A DNA stretch of 64,000 bases from JAHEJA01 sp965657215 (GTDB taxonomy: Bacteria; Pseudomonadota; Alphaproteobacteria; Rhodobacterales; Rhodobacteraceae). The notes below the pieces were generated by a model. That model was not told where the DNA came from and did not search any database. It saw only the letters and a program-made list of their open reading frames with translations. Position numbers and translations under genes: made by a program. The first letter of the stretch is position 1. Each line of letters begins with the position of its first letter. The stretch covers positions 1 to 64,000 of the forward strand of contig CBFHNR010000009.1 in assembly GCA_965657215.1 (NCBI GenBank), in the 5' to 3' direction. This document shows positions 51,752-61,185 of the stretch, piece by piece.

Positions 51752-52683
51752 CCATCAATATATTGTTTGCTGCGAAATATGAGCGATGGTCCACCTATGA
51801 GCCGTGCCTGCGCCGTGCCTTAGAGGCCAAGGAATTAGACTTCAATCTTGGATTAGAGTTTTCTCCACAAGACGTCGACTACATCATCTATGCCCCGAAT
51901 AGTGATGTCCAAGATTTCACGCCCTACACAAAATGCAAAGCGGTCCTAAACCTCTGGGCCGGTGTCGAAGCGGTGGTGAATAATCCAACGCTCACCATTC
52001 CTTTGGCCCGCATGGTGGATCATGGTTTGACCCAAGGGATGTCTGATTGGGTCTGCGGCCATACATTGCGCCATCACCTCGGAATGGATGCCCATATTCG
52101 CGGCCAAGACGGCAAATGGCGCGAAGGCATCGTGCCCCCTTTGGCCCAAGACCGCGTGGTCACAATCTTAGGTTTGGGCGCTTTGGGCGCGACTTGCGCA
52201 GATAGATTATCTTATCTCGGATTTAATGTGCGTGGTTGGAGTAGATCACCAAAAGACCTCCCAAATATAGACTGCTATTCAGGTGAGGACGGACTTAAGG
52301 CGGCTCTTCACAACAGCGAAATCGTGGTCTTGTTACTCCCCGATACCCCCGCAACAGAAAATACACTGAACTCGGAAACACTGGGATATCTCAAACAAGG
52401 GGCTTGCATTATAAATCCCGGTCGCGGACCCCTTATCGACGATGATGCCTTACTTGCATCGCTCAATTCTGGACAGCTCTCACACGCAACTTTGGATGTC
52501 TTCCGAATTGAGCCCCTTCCCCAAGACCACCCCTTTTGGGCGCATCCCAAGGTGACAGTCACCCCACACATCGCATCCGAAACGCGGCCACAAACCGCTG
52601 CTGAGATTATTGTTGAAAACATTCATAGAGGCGAACAGGGACTGGAATTCCTACACCTCGTCGATCGAAGCTCAGGCTATTAA
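51748..52683 (+). CDS. ghrA: Glyoxylate/hydroxypyruvate reductase A
   Basis: A 311-residue D-2-hydroxyacid dehydrogenase of the GhrA group. The coenzyme loop is GLGALG (142-147), and the catalytic set is R226 (NPGRGPLID), E255 (VFRIEPLP) and H274 (VTPHIASET). It reduces glyoxylate and hydroxypyruvate with NADPH. It starts at the ATGA overlapping the rodA stop, so it is co-translated with the shape operon although metabolically unrelated. Strong hairpin follows. Confidence 0.92.
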   Translation: MTINILFAAKYERWSTYEPCLRRALEAKELDFNLGLEFSPQDVDYIIYAPNSDVQDFTPYTKCKAVLNLWAGVEAVVNNPTLTIPLARMVDHGLTQGMSDWVCGHTLRHHLGMDAHIRGQDGKWREGIVPPLAQDRVVTILGLGALGATCADRLSYLGFNVRGWSRSPKDLPNIDCYSGEDGLKAALHNSEIVVLLLPDTPATENTLNSETLGYLKQGACIINPGRGPLIDDDALLASLNSGQLSHATLDVFRIEPLPQDHPFWAHPKVTVTPHIASETRPQTAAEIIVENIHRGEQGLEFLHLVDRSSGY

Positions 52684-52701
52684 TGTAGGGTCCCAATCTG
52701 C

Positions 52702-52725
52702 AAAGCCCCCACTCTAGGGGGCTTT
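52702..52725. terminator. Terminator hairpin of the mreB-ghrA operon
   Basis: AAAGCCCCC-actcta-GGGGGCTTT, a perfect 9-bp stem 18 bases after the ghrA stop. Confidence 0.8.
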
Positions 52726-52736
52726 GGTAAACCTGA

Positions 52737-52751
52737 CGTCCCGAAGGGACG
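52737..52751 (-). terminator. Hairpin downstream of the DUF2125 gene
   Basis: CGTCCC-gaa-GGGACG lies 19 bases past the DUF2125 stop (minus strand), followed on that strand by TCAGGTTTACC. Back to back with the ghrA hairpin. Confidence 0.5.
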
Positions 52752-52769
52752 CCAATAAGGTCAAACCAC

Positions 52770-54263
52770 TTAACGCAACCGTTGCCCATTGACGCGCAAA
52801 CCACCTTGAGCGTCCATTTTAACATCGGTTTCATAAGCGTCCTCACCAACAGGACGAGCAAACATTCCGAGCATCATTCGTGGCATCATTGCTTGCTCTT
52901 GCTGAAGCAATCCTGCTGCGATCAAGCTTTCTATAGCGCGATTCAAGCCCGTCAGCTTAAGATCGGCTGATCCTTCGGGACTGGGAAACCCATCCCAAGT
53001 CTCCAAGTCGGAATTATCCAAAACAAATTGCGCCACACCTGACAGCTCTGCACCCAACAGTGACAGTGCTAAATTGTTAACGTTCAAGCTCTCAACCGTT
53101 CCCAATCCCTGCTCACTCATTGCAGCAAACTGCTCTGGATCTTGCTGGATTAGGTCCACATTCAAAATCACCGTCCCATCAATATCCAAATTCAGATTGA
53201 TCGGGTCTCTCGGCAGAACTCCTGTTGGGTCAAACATAGACCAAACTTGCTCATCCAACTGCGCCTCGCTGAGCTCAATCTGTGTGTCAAATTTTTGTGC
53301 GTCTGGAGAGGCCAACAATGGATACGTTCCTCCGACACCCAACCGATTTGCTGACAACTGAAGGGGCACAGGAAAATTAGGAATCGTCGCATTTGCGTCA
53401 AACCCATTTGAAGTCACATTAAACATCATACCGTTCTTATTAGTACTAGAGCGCATCTCACTGGACGTAGATGAGCTCTGCCAATTGAATGGAGACCCAT
53501 TATCCATCACCGTGATATTTGTCGCTGATTTACCAAAGGAATAAACCGCACTGGTTGCCAAACCATTCTTGATTGCCGTGATGGGATCAATCATTCCTAT
53601 CGACCCACCAAAAGACCCAAGAGAGGCAATGACTGCATCGCTGTAGGTTCCAATAATGCCGAACCCTTCATCAGGATTGCTGGACTTCATTTGATAGGTC
53701 AGCTGGGCGATTTCCATATTTGAGGTTTGCACGGCGCCCTGCTGCACAGAGGTGTTCCCTGAGAACCCCTCAAGTCCAAAGTTTAACTCAAACCCAGCTT
53801 CCGTCGCCACATCATACCCAAGCTCGCCTGACGTCGATGTTGCGGCATATCGATAGGTCATGTCGTCCGGCGCGCCGCTTACTTCTATGCTCAATCCGTC
53901 AAACTGTTGCGATCCTTCCATTTCGATCGTCTGATCAAGACCTGCGTCTGGTACGGACAAGGAAAACGGAACCTTAGCAGGCATCAAAATATCTACGGTT
54001 CCGTCAGCCTGAGATACAAATTCCAATTTATCAAACGACGCAACAAACTCAGTTTGGTTTGATGGAAGCTCAAATTCAATGTTCACCGGTCCAAACAGCA
54101 CATCCTGACCAACGATCCGAGGAGTGGTTGAAAACGTGTATCCATTCGCCTCAGCAGTTTTCTTAAAATCAGTCCAAACATCTTTTCCTGTCACATCAGC
54201 CGAAGCTGGCACAGCAAGACACCCAAGCGCCAAAATCGCAGCGCTATTTTTGAAATAGGTCAT
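52770..54263 (-). CDS. DUF2125 family periplasmic protein
   Basis: A 497-residue precursor with signal peptide (about 1-22, MTYFKNSAAILALGCLAVPASA). The mature protein begins DVTGKDVWTDFKKTAEANG and is rich in beta strands, with repeated acidic and polar segments, as in DUF2125 proteins of Rhodobacterales; some relatives are annotated as AsmA-like. No catalytic motif seen. AAGGGATAAT precedes the ATG at 54263; the longer frame to 54362 would bury the signal peptide. Confidence 0.8.
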   Translation of the reverse strand: MTYFKNSAAILALGCLAVPASADVTGKDVWTDFKKTAEANGYTFSTTPRIVGQDVLFGPVNIEFELPSNQTEFVASFDKLEFVSQADGTVDILMPAKVPFSLSVPDAGLDQTIEMEGSQQFDGLSIEVSGAPDDMTYRYAATSTSGELGYDVATEAGFELNFGLEGFSGNTSVQQGAVQTSNMEIAQLTYQMKSSNPDEGFGIIGTYSDAVIASLGSFGGSIGMIDPITAIKNGLATSAVYSFGKSATNITVMDNGSPFNWQSSSTSSEMRSSTNKNGMMFNVTSNGFDANATIPNFPVPLQLSANRLGVGGTYPLLASPDAQKFDTQIELSEAQLDEQVWSMFDPTGVLPRDPINLNLDIDGTVILNVDLIQQDPEQFAAMSEQGLGTVESLNVNNLALSLLGAELSGVAQFVLDNSDLETWDGFPSPEGSADLKLTGLNRAIESLIAAGLLQQEQAMMPRMMLGMFARPVGEDAYETDVKMDAQGGLRVNGQRLR

Positions 54264-54367
54264 AAAATTATCCCTTTGTTTTTTAAGGATATAGAAATTT
54301 TGCGCTGTCAATTCAATGTGAGGTTTGTAAACTGGCGAAAAAGCGCAAGGGGAGCTAGACAAGTTAC

Positions 54368-55120
54368 ATGGGCGATTTCACAAACAAAACCGTTGTTATC
54401 ACGGGCGCAAGCCGCGGTATTGGCGAGGCGACGGCGCGATTATTTTACGAACACGGCGCAAATGTTTGCTTACTGGCAAGAAGCCAATCGCTCATATCAG
54501 AAATTGCTTCAGACTTGGGCGAGCGTGCCATTGCTGTAACCTGCGATGTGGCGCATTATGAAAATGTCGCCTCCGCCATACAATCCTGCACCGATCGTTT
54601 TGGGGGCATAGACGTTCTCATCAATAATGCAGGTGTCTTGAAACCCATCTCGCGCATTGTGGATGCAAACCCAGAGGATTGGGGCCGCACTGTTGACGTC
54701 AACCTCAAAGGCGTCTTTTACGGCATGCATTCTGTTTTGCCCAATATGATACAACGCGGATCAGGAACCATCCTAACAATCAGCTCAGGCGCCGCGCATT
54801 CCCCCTTAGAGGCGTGGAGCCATTATTGCGCGGCAAAAGCTGGCGCTGCCATGATGACAAGCATGTTGGACTTAGAAAACCGCAAGGATGGCATCCGCGC
54901 CATGGGTCTGTCGCCCGGAACCGTTGCAACCCAAATGCAACGAGAAATCAAATCAAGCGGCATCAACCCTGTGAGCGATTTAGAATGGGAAGATCACGTT
55001 GATCCCATTTGGCCCGCTAAAGCCTTGCTTTGGATGTGCACGGCTGATAGCGATGACTTCTTGGGCCAAGAGCTCCACTTACGGGACCCTAACGTTCAAA
55101 AAGGCATCGGTCGAGCATGA
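54368..55120 (+). CDS. Short-chain dehydrogenase/reductase
   Basis: A 250-residue classical SDR. The coenzyme motif is TGASRGIG (12-19), NNAG lies at 86-89, and the catalytic residues are S139/S140, Y153 and K157. R14-like and acidic-loop features suggest NAD(P)H but I cannot decide between them. The 4-bp overlap with the following crotonase gene suggests a joint role in acyl-CoA or hydroxy-acid metabolism. It is divergent from the DUF2125 gene. Confidence 0.88.
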   Translation: MGDFTNKTVVITGASRGIGEATARLFYEHGANVCLLARSQSLISEIASDLGERAIAVTCDVAHYENVASAIQSCTDRFGGIDVLINNAGVLKPISRIVDANPEDWGRTVDVNLKGVFYGMHSVLPNMIQRGSGTILTISSGAAHSPLEAWSHYCAAKAGAAMMTSMLDLENRKDGIRAMGLSPGTVATQMQREIKSSGINPVSDLEWEDHVDPIWPAKALLWMCTADSDDFLGQELHLRDPNVQKGIGRA

Positions 55121-55725
55121 TAGATATCGATAAATCAAATGGCCTCTGGACGGTCACACTTAACCGACCAGACAAGGCAAATGCCCTCACCGCTGAGATG
55201 CTCGAAGAACTCGTCACAATCGCAGAGGACGCAACCGAGGCACGCGGGTTCATTTTGACAGGCACGGGCAAGGTGTTCAGCGCCGGCGCTGATATGGACG
55301 CCGCCAAAGCGGGCTTGGCCACGTCAGACGTTTGGGAACGGCTCTCATCGGCCATCGCGATGATCCCTTGCCTCACTATTGCCGCGCTCAATGGCACTTT
55401 GGCAGGAGGGGCAAATGGAATGGCGCTCGCTTGTGATATCAGGATTGCGGTTCCAACGGCCAAGATATTCTACCCCGTCATGAAGTTAGGCTATCGCCCA
55501 CAACCCAGTGATCCAATTCGCATGTCAACACTCATTGGCCCCTCCAGAACCAAGCTCGTTTTGATGGCAGGGCAAAAAATCACCGCTCAGGATGCGCTGA
55601 CATATGGATTGATCGACAAAATTGTCGAGCCAGATAACCTAATTGCGACTGCCCATGACCTACTACAAGACAGCGTCGCGGCGGACCCTCTATTGGTGCA
55701 AGAAATCAAAGCAATGATTGACTAA
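55117..55725 (+). CDS. Enoyl-CoA hydratase/isomerase (crotonase) family protein
   Basis: A 202-residue crotonase-fold protein, shorter than the usual 250-260. The two oxyanion-hole segments are SAGADM (55-60) and LAGGANGMALA (95-105). The Glu common in hydratases at the second segment (GGGCELA) is absent, so hydratase activity is doubtful; isomerase or thioesterase-like chemistry is possible. Coupled to the SDR gene upstream. Its end overlaps the HNH gene by four bases. Confidence 0.82.
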   Translation: MIDIDKSNGLWTVTLNRPDKANALTAEMLEELVTIAEDATEARGFILTGTGKVFSAGADMDAAKAGLATSDVWERLSSAIAMIPCLTIAALNGTLAGGANGMALACDIRIAVPTAKIFYPVMKLGYRPQPSDPIRMSTLIGPSRTKLVLMAGQKITAQDALTYGLIDKIVEPDNLIATAHDLLQDSVAADPLLVQEIKAMID

Positions 55726-56027
55726 CGCTTGCGGCGTCCGCCTTTGGTTTTCGAAATGAATTCTGGCGGACGCTTGGCGATCCAGTTTAAGAATTTGGCG
55801 ATCCGAGGGTGCGCCCTTAGTGCCTCTATCGTTGCGAAATCTCTGGCTAACTCTGCTTCTGTCAGGCTCGCATGGATTTCTTTGTGACAGACATGATGCA
55901 GCAAAACAGTCGGGCCCCCTTTGCCACCCTTGAGTTTAGGGACAAGGTGATGCTGGCTCTGAGGGACTCCTTTTGGAATTGGTCGCTCGCATAACGGGCA
56001 TATCGGCGCAGAAATCATTTCGTTCAT
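55722..56027 (-). CDS. HNH-endonuclease-like protein
   Basis: A 101-residue protein with CPLC (10-13), the HH pair at 26-27 (SQHHLVPKLKGG), and HHVCHKEIH (44-52), forming a zinc-ribbon-assisted HNH (beta-beta-alpha-metal) site. The C-terminus is strongly basic. It stands alone, without restriction, phage or toxin genes around it, and is probably a housekeeping Rhodobacterales protein of unknown role. Confidence 0.8.
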   Translation of the reverse strand: MNEMISAPICPLCERPIPKGVPQSQHHLVPKLKGGKGGPTVLLHHVCHKEIHASLTEAELARDFATIEALRAHPRIAKFLNWIAKRPPEFISKTKGGRRKR

Positions 56028-56101
56028 GCAAGCCCCCTTGTATTATAGCTCGTCCACATGCATGAAAATGCCGTGGTGTCGTTAAGAATCAAGGGTACAA
56101 A

Positions 56102-57430
56102 ATGGATTTAACAAATCAACCAGAGATCGTACAAACAATTGCTCGATATATGGAGCAAGGATGGGATCTTGCGATTACATGGCTCCTTAGTCCTGCGGCA
56201 TGGTCACAGTTTATTCTGTTGATTGCCTCTTATGTATTGGCCGTTCTTGTTAGCAAACGTTTGTCCCCTCTCATTACACGGCTGCTAAAACCCCAAGAGA
56301 GCGCAACATCCATGTTCGCCTCTGCGCGTCGATTTGTATTGCTGTTCTTGCCTCTTATGCTTCCGCTCTTGGCCTATGCATTTACAGCCATTGGCGAAGT
56401 CGTTGTGCGGAGCCTCTTTGATAGCGGCGCAGTTATTGCATTTGGAAAACGCGTGTTCCTCTTCTTGGCGATCAGATCCTTTGCCAAAGATATGTTGCAT
56501 GACCCCCTTCTCCGCTTGATCGGGAAATTCGTGCTGATCCCTGTTGGCGCACTCTACGCAATTGGGGCGCTCGATTCTGTTGCAAACGTCTTGCGATCAA
56601 CTGTTGTTCCTTTGGGGAACTTGTCTTTTGACCTCCTCTGGTTAATCCAATTTGTCGTCGTGGGTGGCGTTATTTTCTGGTTGGGTCGATGGTCGAACGA
56701 TCAATCCACTGGCTTGATAAACCAACAACCAGACATGGAACCGGCGACTCGCCAATTGGCGACCAAAGCCGCAGAAATCACGATTTTTGGCGTCGCATTT
56801 TTGGTTCTGATGAACATTATGGGAATTTCCCTTACCTCTCTCGCCGTTCTGGGTGGTGCGATTGGTGTTGGTCTTGGCTTTGGTTTGCAAAAAATTGCAT
56901 CGAACTTTATTTCAGGCGTGATCTTGTTGCTTGAAGGTCAAGCAACTGTTGGGGATTACGTTGAACTCGATGGTGGCGAAGCAGGAACAATCGTCAAGAC
57001 AACAGCGCGCGCAATGATATTAGAGACCTATGACGGTCGCTGGATTGTTGTCCCGAACGAAGATTTCATCACGACACGCGTTGTCAATTATTCCGATCAA
57101 GGAAGCGCAAATCGCTATGAGGCGGATTTTACCGTGTCCTATGATACGGATATCAACCTTGTGCCAGACATTGTAGAAACCGCTGTTTCCAATCACCCCG
57201 AAGTCCTAGACGCCCCCTATCCACCAGACTGTGAATTGCGTGGGTTCGGCGACAATGGCGTCAATTTCGCGGTGGAGTTCTGGGTCAACGGAATTGATGA
57301 TGGCAAAAATAAATTCACCTCTGATGTTCTTTTCATCATTTGGAATGCGCTCAAAGAAAACAACATCACCATTCCTTATCCACATCGTGTGGTCGAATTC
57401 AAAAACCTACCGCCCGTTCCTGAGGAATGA
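56102..57430 (+). CDS. MscS-family mechanosensitive ion channel
   Basis: A 442-residue channel protein with about six membrane helices: four in the N-terminal part and the conserved pore pair SLTSLAVLGGAIGVGLGFG followed by LQKIASNFISGVILLLEG (about 240-280). The cytoplasmic beta and alpha/beta domains follow. It releases osmolytes on hypo-osmotic shock. It overlaps the next gene by four bases. Confidence 0.93.
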   Translation: MDLTNQPEIVQTIARYMEQGWDLAITWLLSPAAWSQFILLIASYVLAVLVSKRLSPLITRLLKPQESATSMFASARRFVLLFLPLMLPLLAYAFTAIGEVVVRSLFDSGAVIAFGKRVFLFLAIRSFAKDMLHDPLLRLIGKFVLIPVGALYAIGALDSVANVLRSTVVPLGNLSFDLLWLIQFVVVGGVIFWLGRWSNDQSTGLINQQPDMEPATRQLATKAAEITIFGVAFLVLMNIMGISLTSLAVLGGAIGVGLGFGLQKIASNFISGVILLLEGQATVGDYVELDGGEAGTIVKTTARAMILETYDGRWIVVPNEDFITTRVVNYSDQGSANRYEADFTVSYDTDINLVPDIVETAVSNHPEVLDAPYPPDCELRGFGDNGVNFAVEFWVNGIDDGKNKFTSDVLFIIWNALKENNITIPYPHRVVEFKNLPPVPEE

Positions 57431-58629
57431 CACAAACTGCGCTTGTCATAGGCGGCGGTCCTGCGGGATTAATGGCTGCTGAGCAGCTATCCCAAGCGGG
57501 TATCGCTGTGACAATAACAGAAGCAAAGCCCAGCTTTGGGCGCAAATTCCTCATGGCGGGGAAATCAGGATTGAACCTGACCAAGGTTGAAGACGCTGAG
57601 ACATTCCGCAACGCCTATGACGACAAACGCTCGCTTTTGCGCCCTATGCTGGACCTCTTACCACCAGAGGCAATTATAGAGTGGGCCAATGAATTAGGTG
57701 GTGATGTCTTTATCGGCAGCACAGGCCGCGTCTTTCCAAAGGTAATGAAAGCCTCGCCACTCTTGCGAGCCTGGATTGCGCGGCTTTCGACCGCTGGTGT
57801 TGAGTTTAAACCAAATTGGCGTTGGATCGATTTTCAAGGCACCTGCCATAGGTTTGACACGCCGAATGGACCACAAACGATATCCGCAGATGTGACAATC
57901 TACGCAATGGGCGGCGCAAGTTGGAAGAAGCTCGGATCAAACGGCCTTTGGATGCAAAATTTTGACAAGGACGGGATTGAAACAGTCCCGTTTGAACCGT
58001 CCAATAGCGCCATCACTACAGAGTGGTCCCCCAAGATGGCGCCACATTTTGGATCGGCCCTTAAATCCGTTATGTTCAAAGTCGGGGAATATACATCACG
58101 CGGTGAGGCGATCATTTCGAGCAAAGGGCTAGAAGGTGGCGGTGTCTACACGCTGAGCAAATGGCTTAGGGACGGACAACCCTTGATAGTTGACCTTACA
58201 CCTGATCGATCCCTGTCTGACGTACAAAACGCATTCGCAAAACCCCAAGGCAAGAAATCTATGTCAAACGTTTTGCGGCAGGCTGGTCGTTTGGATCCAG
58301 TCAAAATTGCGCTTCTTCAGGAATGCGCACGGCCCTTGCCAAATGATCCGCATGCTCTCGCTCAGCTCGTGAAAAATGTGCCTATTCCACACAAAGGTTT
58401 GCGCCCCATAGACGAAGCCATTTCCACCTCAGGCGGTGTATCATGGAGCGCGCTAGATCCCTCGCTTATGATCAAAGGGCGCGCTGGTCATTTCTGTGCG
58501 GGTGAAATGATTGACTGGGACGCACCAACAGGCGGTTATTTGTTAACCGCCTGCTTTGCAACAGGGGCTTGGGCGGGCCGAAAGGCCGCCGAGTATTTAG
58601 CAAACGCGGAAACGGTTAAGACCCAATAG
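57427..58629 (+). CDS. TIGR03862 family flavoprotein (HI0933/BaiN-like)
   Basis: A 400-residue FAD protein of the HI0933-like oxidoreductase family. The dinucleotide fold is VIGGGPAGLMAA (7-18), followed by GRKFLMAGKSGLNLT and near the end GHFCAGEMIDWDAPTGGY, which are the family anchors; the subfamily with this length is TIGR03862 of proteobacteria. Reaction unknown. Coupled to mscS (ATGA). Its 3' end overlaps the GST gene by 14 bases. Confidence 0.9.
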   Translation: MTQTALVIGGGPAGLMAAEQLSQAGIAVTITEAKPSFGRKFLMAGKSGLNLTKVEDAETFRNAYDDKRSLLRPMLDLLPPEAIIEWANELGGDVFIGSTGRVFPKVMKASPLLRAWIARLSTAGVEFKPNWRWIDFQGTCHRFDTPNGPQTISADVTIYAMGGASWKKLGSNGLWMQNFDKDGIETVPFEPSNSAITTEWSPKMAPHFGSALKSVMFKVGEYTSRGEAIISSKGLEGGGVYTLSKWLRDGQPLIVDLTPDRSLSDVQNAFAKPQGKKSMSNVLRQAGRLDPVKIALLQECARPLPNDPHALAQLVKNVPIPHKGLRPIDEAISTSGGVSWSALDPSLMIKGRAGHFCAGEMIDWDAPTGGYLLTACFATGAWAGRKAAEYLANAETVKTQ

Positions 58630-59200
58630 CGCGTTGAAACGCCTCCCGACCCCGCAGTCGTTTGATATAAGATTTGAAGGCGTCATTCTCTGTTGGGAAC
58701 TTTGCGCTCATTGCCCAACCACCGCAATGGGCCAAGATCAGATCGGGCACCGTGACAGTGGATCCCATCAAATAAGGTCCATCCATCTCATCCATAATGC
58801 GTTGAATATTGCGCGCATATTCCCATTTCAGGCTTTCTTTGACCTCAGGGACACGATGCTCTGGCGGCAAAATAAAGCTGTGTCGCGCCGCCGTCCAAAG
58901 CAATGCATCGACCTCATCATTCACACGGTGCAGCCAAGCATCTTGTTTAGCACGCTCCACGGTTCCTGCTTCAAATGTCAAAACGTTATGTTTATCGGCG
59001 AGATACATCATGATCGCTGCGGAATCTGTCAGGGCCGCATCACCATCCAGAAATACTGGAATTTTGCCGCTTGGGTGATGGTCGAACACATCCTGTGAAT
59101 GCGGCTTAGCATCCACATGTTCATAGGCGGCTCCGACCTCTTCTAACATCCAAAGGACCCGCATGGCCCTACTTGAACGTGTTCCGACAATTTTATACAT
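58616..59200 (-). CDS. Glutathione S-transferase
   Basis: A 194-residue GST with thioredoxin fold (YKIVGTRSSRAMRVLWMLEE start, then KIPVFLDGDAALTDSAAIMM carrying the glutathione-binding cis-Pro and Asp-Ser) and a helical C-terminal domain. The catalytic residue is probably a Ser (S9 or S10), as in the theta/nu-like groups. Substrate unknown. Convergent with the flavoprotein gene (14-base overlap). Confidence 0.88.
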   Translation of the reverse strand: MYKIVGTRSSRAMRVLWMLEEVGAAYEHVDAKPHSQDVFDHHPSGKIPVFLDGDAALTDSAAIMMYLADKHNVLTFEAGTVERAKQDAWLHRVNDEVDALLWTAARHSFILPPEHRVPEVKESLKWEYARNIQRIMDEMDGPYLMGSTVTVPDLILAHCGGWAMSAKFPTENDAFKSYIKRLRGREAFQRAIGS

Positions 59201-59346
59201 AATTCGCCTCGCTCAGTTTTGTTTAGGTAAGCCTATTGTGTCTCGTAATTCCACAAAAACCCTACGTTCTTTTTTGATACGGACCGCGAACATCAAAGCA
59301 AGTTTGACATGGCAGAATCGGACCAAAGCATGCTAGGTATTGCGGT

Positions 59347-61185
59347 ATGTTGAAAACACGCCCCAATATAGGCGACGACCGCCCCAATATCCGTCAATTA
59401 GACGAAGCTGCCGTAAACCGCATTGCCGCAGGCGAAGTTGTTGAGCGTCCTGCATCCGCCGTCAAAGAGCTGGTTGAAAATTCAATCGATGCTGGCGCGC
59501 ACCGCATTCAAATTGATATCGCCGATGGTGGCAAAACATTGATCCGCGTTAGCGACGATGGATGCGGTATGACACCTGCTGATTTGCATTTGGCCCTATC
59601 CCGTCATGCAACGTCAAAAATAGACGGAACGGATCTATTAGACATCCATAGCTTTGGCTTTCGTGGTGAGGCGCTGCCGTCCTTGGGATCGGTTTCGCGG
59701 CTTACGATAACGAGCCGCGCGTCTGGATATGAGGCCGCGCAAATTTCCGTCGCAGGGAGCGTCCTATCAGATGTGAAACCCGCCGCCTTGAACCAAGGCA
59801 CCGTTATTGAATTGCGTGACTTGTTCTATGCCACACCAGCGCGGTTGAAATTCATGCGCACGGATCGCGCCGAAACACAGGCAATCACAGATGTGATCAA
59901 ACGGCTCGCGATGGCCGAACCCTTTATTGGGTTTACCCTACGCGATACATCTGAGGGCAAAGATCGCACTCTCTTTAAGGCGGATCCAGAGAATGGCGAT
60001 ATGTTTGATGCCCTTCATGGTCGCCTTTCGCGCGTCCTTGGGCCTGAATTCGCCGAAAATGCGCTTAAAATTGATGCAGAGCGAGATGGGTTGCACCTAA
60101 CGGGGTATGCGGCATTACCAACCTATTCGCGCGGCTCCGCTGTGATGCAGTATTTCTTTGTGAATGGGCGCCCTGTCCGAGACAAGCTTTTGATTGGTGC
60201 GCTCCGAGGTGCCTATGCGGATTTTCTATCGCGTGATCGCCATCCTGCTGTTGCATTGTTTGTGGATTGCGATCCCCATCTTGTCGATGTGAATGTGCAT
60301 CCTGCAAAATCCGAAGTTCGGTTTCGCGATCCCGGATTGGCGCGCGGGTTGATCGTGTCTGGGCTACGGCATGCCTTGGCGAATGCAGGGCATCGTGCGT
60401 CAACCACAGTCGCCGAAGCCACCTTGGGCGCGATGCAGCCCGAACATAGACCCAGCGCACCTATTTACCAAATGGACCGCCCCTCAGCTCAGGCACGGTC
60501 CATCAGCTATCAAGCGCAAGCCCCCCAATTCGCGGAAACGACCCCCGTTTTTGCAAGAGCGGTTGATGTCATCGACACCCCCGACCCATCCCCAACAGCC
60601 GAACATTTTCCATTAGGTGCGGCGCGTGGTCAGGTGCATGAAAACTACATTATTGCTCAGACTGAAACGGGAATGGTGATCGTTGATCAACACGCAGCGC
60701 ATGAACGTTTAGTCTATGAAAAACTGAAAACCCAAATGCGCGCAAACGGCATCGCGGCCCAAGCGTTGCTCATCCCTGATATTGTTGAGTTGTCATCAAG
60801 TGATTGTGAAACGCTCTTGGCGATTGCAGGCGATTTGAAAACGCTAGGACTGGGGATTGAGGCCTTTGGCGGATCCGCCATTGCCATTCATGAAACCCCT
60901 GCAATTTTGGGCGAAATCAATGCAAAAGCCATGATTATGGACATTTTGGACGAACTCGCAGATGTCGGCAGCACGCAATCGGTTCAAGACAAAATCGAAG
61001 CCATCCTGTCCCGCATCGCGTGTCACGGGTCCATTCGATCGGGTCGCCGCATGCATGCCGAAGAAATGAATGCGCTCTTGCGAGAGATGGAAAATACGCC
61101 GCATTCGGGCCAGTGTAATCACGGGCGGCCGACCTATGTCGAATTGAAACTAACCGATATTGAACGCTTGTTTGGACGCACATAA
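59347..61185 (+). CDS. mutL: DNA mismatch repair protein MutL
   Basis: A 612-residue MutL: GHKL ATPase with ELVENSIDAGA, SDDGCGM and FGFRGEALPSL, a variable linker (about 360-430), and the C-terminal domain with DQHAAHERLVYE beginning at D447, the endonuclease motif DQHA(x)2E(x)4E. So this MutL should nick DNA itself, in line with the absence of MutH in most alphaproteobacteria. Its stop overlaps the rmuC start by one base (TAATG). Confidence 0.96.
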   Translation: MLKTRPNIGDDRPNIRQLDEAAVNRIAAGEVVERPASAVKELVENSIDAGAHRIQIDIADGGKTLIRVSDDGCGMTPADLHLALSRHATSKIDGTDLLDIHSFGFRGEALPSLGSVSRLTITSRASGYEAAQISVAGSVLSDVKPAALNQGTVIELRDLFYATPARLKFMRTDRAETQAITDVIKRLAMAEPFIGFTLRDTSEGKDRTLFKADPENGDMFDALHGRLSRVLGPEFAENALKIDAERDGLHLTGYAALPTYSRGSAVMQYFFVNGRPVRDKLLIGALRGAYADFLSRDRHPAVALFVDCDPHLVDVNVHPAKSEVRFRDPGLARGLIVSGLRHALANAGHRASTTVAEATLGAMQPEHRPSAPIYQMDRPSAQARSISYQAQAPQFAETTPVFARAVDVIDTPDPSPTAEHFPLGAARGQVHENYIIAQTETGMVIVDQHAAHERLVYEKLKTQMRANGIAAQALLIPDIVELSSSDCETLLAIAGDLKTLGLGIEAFGGSAIAIHETPAILGEINAKAMIMDILDELADVGSTQSVQDKIEAILSRIACHGSIRSGRRMHAEEMNALLREMENTPHSGQCNHGRPTYVELKLTDIERLFGRT

